Source of the DNA: Psychroflexus aestuariivivens
Lineage (GTDB): Bacteria; Bacteroidota; Bacteroidia; Flavobacteriales; Flavobacteriaceae
Assembly (NCBI RefSeq): GCF_004010055.1
Contig: NZ_RQVT01000013.1
Span: 1-57,654, forward strand
Direction: 5' to 3'
Length of the DNA: 57,654 nucleotides
The position numbers and the translations under genes are program-made. Below are positions 36,394-45,251 of this stretch, one piece after another (the stretch's first letter is position 1; every line of letters begins with the position of its first letter). Below the pieces are notes generated by a model. That model was not told the origin of the DNA. It saw only the letters and a list, made by a program, of their open reading frames with translations, and did not search any database.

Positions 36394-37299
36394 TTATTTC
36401 ATAATCATTTCTTGTAAAGGCTTTTGATTTGCAATATATTCTCTAGCTCGAATTTTTTGTCCTGTGGTAAATACAGCACGACAAGAATGTTGAGTGTAAG
36501 CCATAAAATTTTGGATATCGCTTTTTTCTAAAGTATAAGGCGTTCCCTCACAATCGGTAGCATCGCCGATATATTCACAATTCTCATTTATTTTATGAAA
36601 TTTACCATACAATTTCGGCATGGCATTGGTATCGGTCACCCTATCTCCTGCACATTTAGCATTATAATTTGGGTCATTTTCATCTCTTGTAACACGTTCA
36701 CAATGCTGTGAGGTGTATCCAGAATGCGTGTGCATCAAACCGAAAATGTGTCCAACTTCATGCACTAAAATACCGGTGTTGTAGTTCAACATATTGACGG
36801 TCATTCTGTTATTGGACATTTTTCCACCTCTCAATTTATCATTGTTATTGGTGAATTTATAAGGAATGTAAATGTTTAATGCATTGTCTCTTGTGAAATC
36901 TCCAGACCTGATTTTGTTACCAAATTTATAGTAATTTGTCCAATATAATTCTGAATCGTTGATTAAGTCGAAGCCATCTAGCTCAAAACAAACTTTCATA
37001 TTTTTGAATGCAGAATTTAGCAATTTCAGAGATTCGTGAATCTTATCCTCTGTCAGCTTATCCTCACTACTGCCATCATCCTGATTGAAGCCCCAAAGAT
37101 GAACTCTGATTTTGATTTCTGGAAAAGAATCTAAATATTCAGGATCTGTGGAATAGGTGAAATTAGGGTCAGGATGGCAATTTTGTTGAAAAACCTCATC
37201 ATCATAAACACAATATTCAAAATTCTCTGTTTCAGAAGATGATGAATTTAAGAATAAAAGAACTGCAAAAAGAGCTGTATTTTGAAAAAAATCTAACAT
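36394..37299 (-). CDS. M43-type (pappalysin-like) zinc metalloprotease
   Basis: The 301-residue protein has a hydrophobic N-terminus (ALFAVLLFLNSSSS) suggesting export. The extended zinc motif HEVGHIFGLMHTH and the Met-turn NFMAYTQHSC place it in metzincin family M43 (cytophagalysin/pappalysin-like). Several cysteine pairs (CVYDDEV...NCHPD, QHCERV...AKCAGD, NCEYIGDATDCEG) suggest disulfides. No C-terminal sorting domain is visible, unlike many secreted flavobacterial M43 enzymes, so it may stay at the membrane or periplasm. Confidence 0.9.
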   Translation of the reverse strand: MLDFFQNTALFAVLLFLNSSSSETENFEYCVYDDEVFQQNCHPDPNFTYSTDPEYLDSFPEIKIRVHLWGFNQDDGSSEDKLTEDKIHESLKLLNSAFKNMKVCFELDGFDLINDSELYWTNYYKFGNKIRSGDFTRDNALNIYIPYKFTNNNDKLRGGKMSNNRMTVNMLNYNTGILVHEVGHIFGLMHTHSGYTSQHCERVTRDENDPNYNAKCAGDRVTDTNAMPKLYGKFHKINENCEYIGDATDCEGTPYTLEKSDIQNFMAYTQHSCRAVFTTGQKIRAREYIANQKPLQEMIMK

Positions 37300-37383
37300 G
37301 GTTTAATTTGAATTAAATCAAATTTACATATTTATGATTAAAGCTTTGATGTAATGTTAAAATTTAAAGTTAACTAACTACAC

Positions 37384-38916
37384 TTATTTTTTTCTTTGCA
37401 GCGAATACAAGTCATTACGAATATCTTTCAAGTTTTTGACGCTACCGAAATTATGAAGTTCTCTCAGCGCTAATAAATCAACATCTGCAATTAGAATCAT
37501 TTCTGTATTCGGTGTTGTTTGGGCTTTGACGCCATCGCTTGGAAAAGCAAAATCTGAAGGTGTAAAGACTGCTGATTGTGCATATTGGATATCCATGTTA
37601 TGGACTTTTGGTAAGTTTCCAACGCTACCAGCAATCGCCACATAGCATTCATTTTCAACTGCTCTGGCTTGTGCACAAAGTTTTACTCTCGAAAATCCAT
37701 TTTGCGTATCTGTCAAAAACGGCACAAATAAAATATCCATACCTTCTTTGGCTAAAATTCTGGACAATTCAGGAAATTCAACATCATAACAAATTAAGAT
37801 TCCTATTTTACCACAATCTGTATCGAAAACTTTAAATTCACTTCCGCGTTGCATTCCCCAGACTTTAGCTTCGTCTGGCGTGACATGAATTTTCTCATAT
37901 CTTTCTATGCTACCGTCTCTTTTGCACAAATAACCAACGTTATAAAGCTTTTGGTCAATGACTTCAGGCATGCTACCAGAAATAATATTGATATTATAAG
38001 CAATTGATAATTCTGCCATTTTCTGTTTGATGGGCTCAGTATATTTAGCCAATTCGCGAATGGCATCAGGTTCACTCAGATGATTATACTTAGACATTAA
38101 GGGCGCATTGAAAAACTCTGGAAAAAGGGCAAAATCTGATCTGTAACCCGATAGTGATTCTACAAAATATTCAACTTGATGTAGCAATTCTTCAAGACTT
38201 CTGTAAGATCGCATTTGCCACTGCACCAAACCTAAACGGACTTCGCTTTTTTGAACGCTAGGTTTCGGATTTTCTTTAACATAATAAATGTTGTCCCACT
38301 GCATCAAAACTGCATATTCTTTGGAATCTGCATCACCTTCCAAATAATTGGATAATATTCTCACAGGTCGAAAATCATTAGCCAGTTGAAAATTCAAAAC
38401 CGGATCGTTTATTTCTTTTGTGCGTACTTTTTGTATATATTGTTTCGGGCTAATTTCCGAAGAAAATTTATAGTAATTTGGAATTCGACCGCCAAAGACA
38501 ATGCCTTTCAGATTGAGTTGTTCAGTCAATTCTTTTCTGTAATCGTATAAGCGACGACCTAATTTCAAACCACGGTATTTTTTTTTGATAATGATGTCAA
38601 TGCCGTAAAGCATATCACCATTTTCATCGTGATTTTTGAATTTCACGTCTCCAGCGATATCATCGTAGGTGTGCTTGTCTGATATTTTGTCATAATCTAC
38701 AATAATTGAAAACGCACAACCAGCTATATCGCCATTTACAAGAATCACAACTTGACCTTCAGGAAAAATATCAATCAAACTTTTCAATTCACTTTTTTTC
38801 CAATATGCATCAGAAATATCACCATAAATTTCAATGAAAACTTCTTTTAAAGCTTCAAAATCATAAAGTGAAAGATATTTCAGCTCAACTTGTTCTATTT
38901 TATTATGTTGATCCAT
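37384..38916 (-). CDS. GNAT acetyltransferase fused to carbon-nitrogen hydrolase
   Basis: The 510-residue protein joins a GNAT-type N-acetyltransferase domain (about residues 10-200, acetyl-CoA loop in KKKYRGLKLGRRLYDYR) to a nitrilase-superfamily amidase (about 225-500). The latter has the Glu-Lys-Cys set: Glu in ALFPEFFNAPL, Lys in RYEKIHVTPDE and Cys in GILICYDVEFPEL. The fusion is found in several Bacteroidota and proteobacteria; its substrate is not established. It lies 157 nt downstream of the speA-speB-DHS-like operon on the same strand, so an N-acyl or N-carbamoyl polyamine-related substrate is conceivable. That is inference. Confidence 0.9.
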   Translation of the reverse strand: MDQHNKIEQVELKYLSLYDFEALKEVFIEIYGDISDAYWKKSELKSLIDIFPEGQVVILVNGDIAGCAFSIIVDYDKISDKHTYDDIAGDVKFKNHDENGDMLYGIDIIIKKKYRGLKLGRRLYDYRKELTEQLNLKGIVFGGRIPNYYKFSSEISPKQYIQKVRTKEINDPVLNFQLANDFRPVRILSNYLEGDADSKEYAVLMQWDNIYYVKENPKPSVQKSEVRLGLVQWQMRSYRSLEELLHQVEYFVESLSGYRSDFALFPEFFNAPLMSKYNHLSEPDAIRELAKYTEPIKQKMAELSIAYNINIISGSMPEVIDQKLYNVGYLCKRDGSIERYEKIHVTPDEAKVWGMQRGSEFKVFDTDCGKIGILICYDVEFPELSRILAKEGMDILFVPFLTDTQNGFSRVKLCAQARAVENECYVAIAGSVGNLPKVHNMDIQYAQSAVFTPSDFAFPSDGVKAQTTPNTEMILIADVDLLALRELHNFGSVKNLKDIRNDLYSLQRKK

Positions 38917-39032
38917 GATAAGATGTAGAGATTTGAATTCTGTTAGAGTGAATAATCCAAAAAGCGATTGAGAGTTACAAAAGAATTTCTTTTGACGCTT
39001 TGGTTGGTTTTCTTAAAAAATAATTTAAATAC

Positions 39033-39062
39033 CAATCCTCAAAAGTTAGGTTTCAAGGATTG
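39033..39062 (-). terminator. Possible terminator after the polyamine operon
   Basis: A 7-bp stem (CAATCCT at 39033-39039 with AGGATTG at 39056-39062) and a 16-nt loop are followed on the minus strand by an AT-rich stretch with a six-T run. It lies 12 nt after the DHS-like stop. The large loop and interrupted T tract make it a weak call. Confidence 0.4.
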
Positions 39063-39073
39063 ATATTTTAAAA

Positions 39074-40054
39074 TTACATATCCAAAAGGTAAGCAAAAAC
39101 AAGTGGAGCTACAATAGTGGCATCACTTTCTATAATAAATTTCGGGGTGTCAATATCCAACTTTCCCCATGTAATTTTTTCATTTGGCACAGCTCCTGAA
39201 TACGAACCGTAACTTGTAGTTGAATCTGAAATTTGACAGAAATAACTCCAGAATGGCGTATCAGGACGTTCCATATCTTGGTAAAGCATCGGCACCACAC
39301 AAATTGGAAAATCACCAGCAATTCCACCGCCAATTTGAAAAAATCCAATTCCTGAAGATACTTCAGGTTTAGAATTTTCTGTATACCAATCGGCTAGAAA
39401 AGTCATGTATTCTATACCAGATTTCATAGTAGAAGCTTTCAATTCACCTTTCATAACGTAGCTAGCAAAAATATTACCCATTGTACTATCTTCCCAGCCT
39501 GGTACAACTATTGGTAAGTTTTTTTCTGCTGCTGCATACATCCACGAATCTTTGAGGTCAATTTCGTAATATTCTTCCAAAACGCCTGATAATAGGAGTT
39601 TGTACATGTATTCATGAGGAAAATATCGTTCGCCTTTAGCTTCAGCATCTTTCCATATTTTTACGATGTGTTTTTGCAATCTTCGAAACGCTTCTTCTTC
39701 AGGAATGCAAGTATCGGTTACACGATTCAAGCCTTTTTCTAACAAATCCCACTCGTCCTGAGGCGTTAAATCTCTGTATTCAGGAATTCGTTTATAATGC
39801 GAATGTGCGACCAAATTCATAATGTCTTCTTCAAGATTTGCTCCTGTGCAAGACACAATATGAACTTTGTCCTGACGGATCATCTCAGCAAAAATTTTAC
39901 CAAGTTCTGCAGTACTCATAGCACCTGCTAACGAAACCAACATTTTGGATCCTTTATTGAGTTGAGCCTCATAAGCTTTAGCAGCATCTACTAAACTGGC
40001 AGCATTGAAGTGTAAAAAATATTTCTCTATGAAATCGGTAATCGGTTTACCCAT
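39074..40054 (-). CDS. Deoxyhypusine-synthase-like protein
   Basis: The 326-residue protein belongs to the deoxyhypusine synthase superfamily, which moves an aminobutyl group from spermidine using NAD. NAD-site features include LVSLAGAMSTAELGK and VSCTGANLEEDIMNL. The catalytic lysine is retained as Lys298 in SGAVPNEKITWGKLD. Bacteria lack eIF5A, the eukaryotic acceptor, and bacterial relatives have been linked to homospermidine-type polyamine synthesis. Position directly after speA and speB (17 nt after speB) supports a polyamine product from putrescine. Product identity is inferred. Confidence 0.88.
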   Translation of the reverse strand: MGKPITDFIEKYFLHFNAASLVDAAKAYEAQLNKGSKMLVSLAGAMSTAELGKIFAEMIRQDKVHIVSCTGANLEEDIMNLVAHSHYKRIPEYRDLTPQDEWDLLEKGLNRVTDTCIPEEEAFRRLQKHIVKIWKDAEAKGERYFPHEYMYKLLLSGVLEEYYEIDLKDSWMYAAAEKNLPIVVPGWEDSTMGNIFASYVMKGELKASTMKSGIEYMTFLADWYTENSKPEVSSGIGFFQIGGGIAGDFPICVVPMLYQDMERPDTPFWSYFCQISDSTTSYGSYSGAVPNEKITWGKLDIDTPKFIIESDATIVAPLVFAYLLDM

Positions 40055-40071
40055 TGTTTTTAAGTTTAAAT

Positions 40072-40947
40072 TTAAAATTCATCTTCTGTTGAAATTCTAT
40101 CGCTATAAAACTTGTAGGTTAGCATTTTGTAGTAGAGTTTAGCTGCTAAAAAATCTGATGACTTTTCTTCAGCATTTGGACAAAGTTCTACTATATCGAA
40201 ACCTACTACATTTTTCTTTTTAAAAATTAATTTCAAGAAATCTAGCGTTTCATACCAAAATAAACCTCCTGGTTCTGGTGTTCCTGTTGATGGCAATATG
40301 GAAGGGTCAAATGCGTCTAAATCTATGGTGATAAAAACGTTGGAAGTCATTTGTCCAATAGCATCTTCCATCCAATCTTCATATAAATCATGAGCAAAAT
40401 AGGTTCTGCCTTCGTCCATGTGTTCGACCTCGCTACTATCCATAGAACGAATTCCAACTTGAATCAAATTTGTATTTTTGCTGGCTTCATGTACTGCGCA
40501 AGCATGATTACACTTAGAACCGTCGTAACTTGGTCGCAAATCTGCATGTGCATCTATCTGAACAACAGTTAAATCTTCAAAGCTTTCTGAAAATGCTCGA
40601 ATACTACCAATAGACACAGAGTGTTCACCACCAAATAATGTCACAAATTTATCCTGATTTATATAATTTTTAGTGGTTTTATGTACGCTTTCAACCATTT
40701 TTTCTGGTGATGAATTCTCAGAAATTGGTGGTGCTAAATAAATTCCTTTTTTATAAACTTCCGATCGTGTTTCGATGTCATAAAGTTCCATATTTTCTGA
40801 AGCATCCAAAAAAGCTTCAGGCCCTTTGTCGGCTCCTTTTTGCCATGTACTTGTACCATCGTAAGGCACTGGAATTAACACTACTTTAGCCTCGTCTATT
40901 CCTGCATATTTAGCAGAAATTCCGGCATAATTTCTTTTAGCTGTCAT
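40072..40947 (-). CDS. speB: Agmatinase
   Basis: The 291-residue ureohydrolase converts agmatine to putrescine and urea. Manganese-binding motifs are intact: GGEHSVSIGS, VVQIDAHADLRPSYDG and FITIDLDAFDPSILPSTGTPEPGG. Length fits agmatinase better than arginase, and the speA neighbour supports it. It overlaps the 3' end of speA by 11 bp, so translation is coupled. An alternative guanidino substrate cannot be excluded from sequence. Confidence 0.93.
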   Translation of the reverse strand: MTAKRNYAGISAKYAGIDEAKVVLIPVPYDGTSTWQKGADKGPEAFLDASENMELYDIETRSEVYKKGIYLAPPISENSSPEKMVESVHKTTKNYINQDKFVTLFGGEHSVSIGSIRAFSESFEDLTVVQIDAHADLRPSYDGSKCNHACAVHEASKNTNLIQVGIRSMDSSEVEHMDEGRTYFAHDLYEDWMEDAIGQMTSNVFITIDLDAFDPSILPSTGTPEPGGLFWYETLDFLKLIFKKKNVVGFDIVELCPNAEEKSSDFLAAKLYYKMLTYKFYSDRISTEDEF

Positions 40948-42337
40948 GATAACCTAAAATTTTTAATAAATCTTCACTTTTTTGTTGTTCACTAAATAAT
41001 TTAACGGATAATTTTCCGTCACTGTTTTTGTCTATCAATAAATGTTTTGGACTTGGGATTAAGCAGTGTTGCAATCCTCCAAAACCACCAATGGTTTCTT
41101 GGTAAGCACCAGTATTGAAAAATCCAATATAAAGCGGATTTTCTTTTTCGTATTTGGGTAGATATATGGCGTTCATGTGTTGTTCGGAATTATAGTAGTC
41201 GTCGCTATCACAAGTTAGACCTCCTAGTAACACACGCTCATATCTATCGTTCCAACGATTTACTGCAAGCATAATAAAGCGCTTGCTAATTGCCCAAGAA
41301 TCTGGTAAAGTAGTGATGAAGGATGAATTAATCATATTCCATTTTTCACGATCATTTTGCTGTTTTTGGTACAAAACCTCATAAACGGCTCCACCGCTTT
41401 CCCCTACTGTGAAACTACCAAATTCAGTAAAAATATGTGGTACGGGAACGCCTTCTTCTTCACAAGTGAGTTTGATTTGGTTGATAACTTCATCTACCAT
41501 ATATTCATAATCATAATCGAAATATAACGAATTTTTGATAGGAAATCCGCCACCAATATTCAAACTGTCCAAGCTCGGACAAATTTTCTTTAATCGAGTG
41601 TAAACACGTAAACATTTTTGTAATTCGTTCCAATAATAAGCAGTATCGCGAATGCCAGTATTAATGAAAAAATGTAACATTTTCAACTCGACCTGATCGT
41701 TATTTTTGATCTGATCTTCGTAAAATGGTACAATATTTTTGTAGCCAATACCTAGCCTAGATGTGTAAAATTCAAATTTAGGTTCTTCCTCTGAAGCGAT
41801 TCTAATACCGATTTGAAAATCATCTTTTATGTTTTTTGTTAACAGGTCAATTTCTTCATAATTATCAATCACAGGAATACACTTGCGATGACCATTGTTG
41901 ATCAAATTGGCAATATTATTAATATATTGATCTCTTTTGAATCCATTGCAAATTACATATGTATTTGCGTTTATTTTACCTTTTCGTTTTAAATCATTTA
42001 CAATATCAATGTCGAAAGCAGAAGAAGTTTCAATATGAATATCGTTTTTCAGAGCTTCATGCAGAACATGTTGAAAGTGTGAACTTTTAGTGCAATAGCA
42101 ATAATTGTATTCACCCTTATAATTATGCTTTTCAATAGCTTCGCTAAACCATTTTTTGGCACGTTGAATATTTTCAGAAATTTTAGGTAAATATGTAAAT
42201 TTCAAAGGTGCACCATATTCCTCGACTAGAGACATAAGGTCTATATCGTGAAACTTGAGCTCATCGCCATTAAGTTGAAATTCTTCTTGTGGAAAGTCAT
42301 AAGTTTGACTTATCAGGTCAATGTATTTTGTATTCAT
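40937..42337 (-). CDS. speA: Arginine decarboxylase (short, PLP-dependent)
   Basis: The 466-residue protein is a fold-III (alanine-racemase-like) PLP decarboxylase of the biosynthetic SpeA type, making agmatine from arginine. The PLP lysine lies in NYCYCTKSSHF, the phosphate-binding glycine loop in SLNIGGGFP, and the active-site Cys-Asp pair in LTCDSDD. It is shorter than the 630-residue E. coli enzyme because the helical insertions are missing, as is usual in Bacteroidota. It is the first gene of speA-speB-DHS-like. Confidence 0.92.
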   Translation of the reverse strand: MNTKYIDLISQTYDFPQEEFQLNGDELKFHDIDLMSLVEEYGAPLKFTYLPKISENIQRAKKWFSEAIEKHNYKGEYNYCYCTKSSHFQHVLHEALKNDIHIETSSAFDIDIVNDLKRKGKINANTYVICNGFKRDQYINNIANLINNGHRKCIPVIDNYEEIDLLTKNIKDDFQIGIRIASEEEPKFEFYTSRLGIGYKNIVPFYEDQIKNNDQVELKMLHFFINTGIRDTAYYWNELQKCLRVYTRLKKICPSLDSLNIGGGFPIKNSLYFDYDYEYMVDEVINQIKLTCEEEGVPVPHIFTEFGSFTVGESGGAVYEVLYQKQQNDREKWNMINSSFITTLPDSWAISKRFIMLAVNRWNDRYERVLLGGLTCDSDDYYNSEQHMNAIYLPKYEKENPLYIGFFNTGAYQETIGGFGGLQHCLIPSPKHLLIDKNSDGKLSVKLFSEQQKSEDLLKILGYHDS

Positions 42338-42566
42338 TTAAAAGATTTATAAAAGTTGAAAATAAAGAATTTATCTGTGAATGTTTGCCTGAGTTACATT
42401 TTTTTAAAAGAAGTCTGGATTTCCTAAATGAAAATTTGAAAATACAGTTTTGTAAAATGTTGGATTTCAAGATTTATAGTCGAAATTAATATCTTTATTC
42501 TTTTATTTTTAACGAATACAAAATAATACCATTTTCAATTAGTAAAAAATAGCTTAGTTGTTAAAT

Positions 42567-43385
42567 TTACAACAAGCCAAGATTAATGATTTCTTGCTTT
42601 GTCAATTGTCGCATTCTGCCTCTAGGCAAATCTTTTTTCGTCAATCCACCATAAACTACGCGATCTAATTTGACAATTTCGTAACCCAATTTTTTGAAGA
42701 TTTTTTGAACAATATGTGGCCTTTGACTTTTTAACTCTATTCCTATGTTTTTTTTAGTTTTATTACTTACATAAGACACATCCTCTATTTTCACAGGAAA
42801 ACCTTCTATCATAATCCCATCTTTTATTTGCTGTAAATGTGGGTGATCTAGATTTTTATTCAACTCAACATCATAAATCTGCCTAATTCCATGTTTCAGG
42901 TTGGCTAATTTTTTTGCTAAAGTTCCATCATTAGTAAGTAAAATAAGACCTAAAGCACTTGTATCTAACTTTCCGACAGGCTTAACTTCTGCTTTAGTTA
43001 CTTTGGACGCCAAATCCAAAACCGTCATATTATTATTATCATAACTTCCCGTAGTGTAAACACTTTTCGGTTTGTTGAGCAACCAATATTCTTTAGGTTC
43101 AGGATTAATTCGTCTACCATCGAATTTTACTTCATCCTCTAGTTTCACTTTATAGCCCATTTCGGTAATCACTTTACCGTTGACAGTAACATTGCCGGCA
43201 GAAATATAAATATCTGCATCTCGTCTAGAACAAATCCCGGAATTGGCGATATATTTATTAAGTCGCATTCCAGCTGAAGGATCTTTTATTTGCTTGTCAA
43301 CTTTAGCGTCTTTAGCTTTTTTCGAAGTCTGTTTACGCGAGTTAGATGACGTATTTTGTTGTTTTTTAGACTTTTTAGAATCCAT
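42567..43385 (-). CDS. Pseudouridine synthase, RluB/RsuA family
   Basis: The 272-residue protein has a Lys- and Ser-rich N-terminal tail (residues 1-40), an S4 RNA-binding domain (MRLNKYIANSGICSRRDADIYISAG) and an RsuA/RluB catalytic domain. Its catalytic Asp lies in PVGKLDTSALGLILLTNDG. It modifies a uridine in 23S or 16S rRNA, RluB being the likelier class. The ATG at 43385 is preferred over a TTG three codons upstream. Its promoter element lies 16 nt upstream, and the tandem palindromes at 43476-43514 are farther away and point the other way. Confidence 0.9.
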   Translation of the reverse strand: MDSKKSKKQQNTSSNSRKQTSKKAKDAKVDKQIKDPSAGMRLNKYIANSGICSRRDADIYISAGNVTVNGKVITEMGYKVKLEDEVKFDGRRINPEPKEYWLLNKPKSVYTTGSYDNNNMTVLDLASKVTKAEVKPVGKLDTSALGLILLTNDGTLAKKLANLKHGIRQIYDVELNKNLDHPHLQQIKDGIMIEGFPVKIEDVSYVSNKTKKNIGIELKSQRPHIVQKIFKKLGYEIVKLDRVVYGGLTKKDLPRGRMRQLTKQEIINLGLL

Positions 43386-43401
43386 TTTAATCAATTTTTT
43401 G

Positions 43402-43409
43402 CAAAGTTA
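43402..43409 (-). promoter_or_regulatory. Promoter -7 element of the rluB-like gene
   Basis: TAACTTTG on the minus strand fits TAnnTTTG and lies 16 nt upstream of the ATG at 43385. Confidence 0.5.
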
Positions 43410-43475
43410 GGTTTTATTCGCTGAAGTTGTTGATTTAAGCTGAATTAAAAATTTAATATTAATAGTGAACCAAAT

Positions 43476-43514
43476 TTACGGTTTTACCGTAATTATTTTA
43501 CGGGCGAACCGTAA
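43476..43514 (+). promoter_or_regulatory. Tandem palindromic operator, second copy
   Basis: Two 17-bp inverted repeats lie here: TTACGGTTTTACCGTAA at 43476-43492 and TTACGGGCGAACCGTAA at 43498-43514. They are separated by 5 nt, centres 22 bp apart. The proximal edge is 21 nt from the TAAATTTG element at 43536, exactly as at 7232-7299. The same regulator should bind both, most likely the NarL-type regulator encoded at 4278-4943. Confidence 0.7.
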
Positions 43515-43535
43515 TCTTGTTCTTTTTATGGGGCG

Positions 43536-43543
43536 TAAATTTG
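43536..43543 (+). promoter_or_regulatory. Promoter -7 element of the DUF4304 gene
   Basis: TAAATTTG, identical to the element of the two-component operon, lies 24 nt before the ATG at 43568. No -33 motif is evident. Confidence 0.65.
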
Positions 43544-43567
43544 TTATATAATTTATTTCAACAAAAA

Positions 43568-44089
43568 ATGATAGCGATAAATCAACAACTTAAGATTCGT
43601 GAAGAGGTACTAAACCCGCTTCTAAAAGCAGCTGGTTTTAGTAATGATGGTGAAATGTGGTGGAAATCTTATGATGAATTTTCCCTTGTTTTGAATATAC
43701 AAAATTATTGGTGGAGCACAGATGATCAAGTTGATTTTAGAATTAATCTTGGGCTAATGATTCCGCCAATTAAAAATGCAATAGAACAAAAACCTGAGTT
43801 GACTGATTTGGCAGTTTGCGTTTCTCAAGATTGTTTTATGAAAGAAAATAGGCAATTTCATAAATTCAAAAATAGTATCGGTTACACAATAAAGACTACA
43901 GATGATTACCAAGATGTTTCAGAATTCATTAAAAAGGATTTGATTGAAGAAATTCTTCCTAAATTTTTTAGTCAAAACACTTTGGAAAAATGTATCAATT
44001 TCTATAAAGAAGTTCCATTTTGGAATAACCGTTTAGAAAGATTGATTTTAGAACAAAAGTTCAGATCCATTCAAAATATGGCGTGTTAA
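43568..44089 (+). CDS. DUF4304-like protein
   Basis: The 173-residue soluble protein fits DUF4304: an N-terminal helix (EEVLNPLLKAAGFSNDGEMWWKS), then strands typical of the family (FSLVLNIQNYWWSTDDQVDFRINLGL), and a C-terminal helical part. The function of the family is unknown. ATG 43568 is chosen; an in-frame TTG at 43517 lies upstream of the -7 element and cannot be used from that promoter. It is preceded by the second tandem palindrome promoter, so it is probably a target of the two-component system. Confidence 0.8.
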   Translation: MIAINQQLKIREEVLNPLLKAAGFSNDGEMWWKSYDEFSLVLNIQNYWWSTDDQVDFRINLGLMIPPIKNAIEQKPELTDLAVCVSQDCFMKENRQFHKFKNSIGYTIKTTDDYQDVSEFIKKDLIEEILPKFFSQNTLEKCINFYKEVPFWNNRLERLILEQKFRSIQNMAC

Positions 44090-44183
44090 AATAATTTTAT
44101 TTTTTTTTGATTAAACTTGCAATATGGAATGATATTAGCTACTTGGTTAGTATTAAAATTTCACAATCAAAAAAACATTTAAA

Positions 44184-45167
44184 ATGCGTTTACAAAATCT
44201 TTTTTTCATATTTCTAATAGCGCTTTCTATACTTTCTTGCGGAGATAATTCTAAAAATACAGCTTACAAAGCTGAATCTTCAGGAAACATAAATCAAATA
44301 TCTGTTATTATCACAAATGAAGCTTGGCAAGATTCCATTGGTGAATCTATACGAGAAATTTTTGCTGCCAATGTAGATGGACTACCACAACAGGAGCCAC
44401 TTTTTGCATTGCGCCAAATCCCACCAAAAGCTTTTAATGGTTTTGTAAGAAGAAGCAGAACATTTTTAAAGATAGAAGAAGCTAAAACTGCGGTTCACAA
44501 AATTTTGATAGATTCATTTGCTAAGCCACAAGTTGGTATTGTTGTCGGCGGACCAAATGAACGAGCAATAATTGAAACTTTGGAAGAGAATGCCAACAAA
44601 TTCATCTCAAAATTTCAAGCTGCAGAAATTAGAGAAAAGCAAAGACGGATGAGAAAATCTCCTAAAAGCACCGATGTAATTGAAAAAGAATTGGGTATTT
44701 CTATTTTATTTCCCTCTGCTTATCGTTATGCTAAACAAGAAGATGGTTTTTTCTGGATGAGAAAAGATATTCAAAATGGCAGCATGGAACTTCTCGCTTA
44801 TGAAGTGCCAACTTCCACCATAGAAAAGGACGGCAATATTATTGAAAATGTGATTAGAATGAGAGATTCGATTGGAGAAAAACACATTCCTGGGCCGAAC
44901 GAAGAAACACATATGATTACTGAAGAAGCTTACGCTCCCTATCTTTCGGAAACTAAGATTGATGGTAAATTTGCCTACGAAATCAAAGGAACTTGGGAAG
45001 TTGAAGGCTTTTTTATGGCAGGTCCATTCCTGACTTATGCCATAAAAGACGAAGCCAAAGAACGCTATGTTGTTTTAGAGGGATTTGTTTTCAAACCTTC
45101 TTCATCGAAAAGAAATCAAATTTTCGAGATAGAATCAATCTTAAAGTCAGCTAAATTTGTTGACTAA
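44184..45167 (+). CDS. DUF4837 family lipoprotein
   Basis: The 327-residue protein has a lipoprotein signal (LIALSILSCGDN). It matches DUF4837, a Bacteroidota family, with motifs such as RSRTFLKIEE, GIVVGGPNERAIIETLEENA, KELGISILFPSAYRYAKQEDGFFWMRKD and VEGFFMAGPFLTYAIKDE. The family's function is unknown; export to the outer membrane or periplasm follows from the signal. It lies 94 nt after the DUF4304 gene and ends at a strong terminator, so it may share transcription with it. Confidence 0.88.
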   Translation: MRLQNLFFIFLIALSILSCGDNSKNTAYKAESSGNINQISVIITNEAWQDSIGESIREIFAANVDGLPQQEPLFALRQIPPKAFNGFVRRSRTFLKIEEAKTAVHKILIDSFAKPQVGIVVGGPNERAIIETLEENANKFISKFQAAEIREKQRRMRKSPKSTDVIEKELGISILFPSAYRYAKQEDGFFWMRKDIQNGSMELLAYEVPTSTIEKDGNIIENVIRMRDSIGEKHIPGPNEETHMITEEAYAPYLSETKIDGKFAYEIKGTWEVEGFFMAGPFLTYAIKDEAKERYVVLEGFVFKPSSSKRNQIFEIESILKSAKFVD

Positions 45168-45188
45168 TTCTGTTTTAGAAACTAAAAT

Positions 45189-45226
45189 AAAATCCGACTG
45201 AAATAGTTTTTCCAGTCGGATTTTTT
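45189..45226 (+). terminator. Intrinsic terminator after the DUF4837 gene
   Basis: A 12-bp stem (AAAATCCGACTG at 45189-45200 with CAGTCGGATTTT at 45213-45224) with a 12-nt loop ends in a T run. Confidence 0.88.
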
Positions 45227-45251
45227 CTTTTGAAAAATATTTGTTCTTTAA

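Noticed and set aside
39211-39227. TACGAACCGTAA-like sequence resembling a palindrome half-site
   Set aside because: Lies inside the DHS-like coding sequence, lacks the left half and the tandem partner.
43820-44090. Phage or toxin-antitoxin origin for the DUF4304 gene
   Set aside because: No partner gene, repeats or integrase nearby; the gene has a specific, structured promoter instead.
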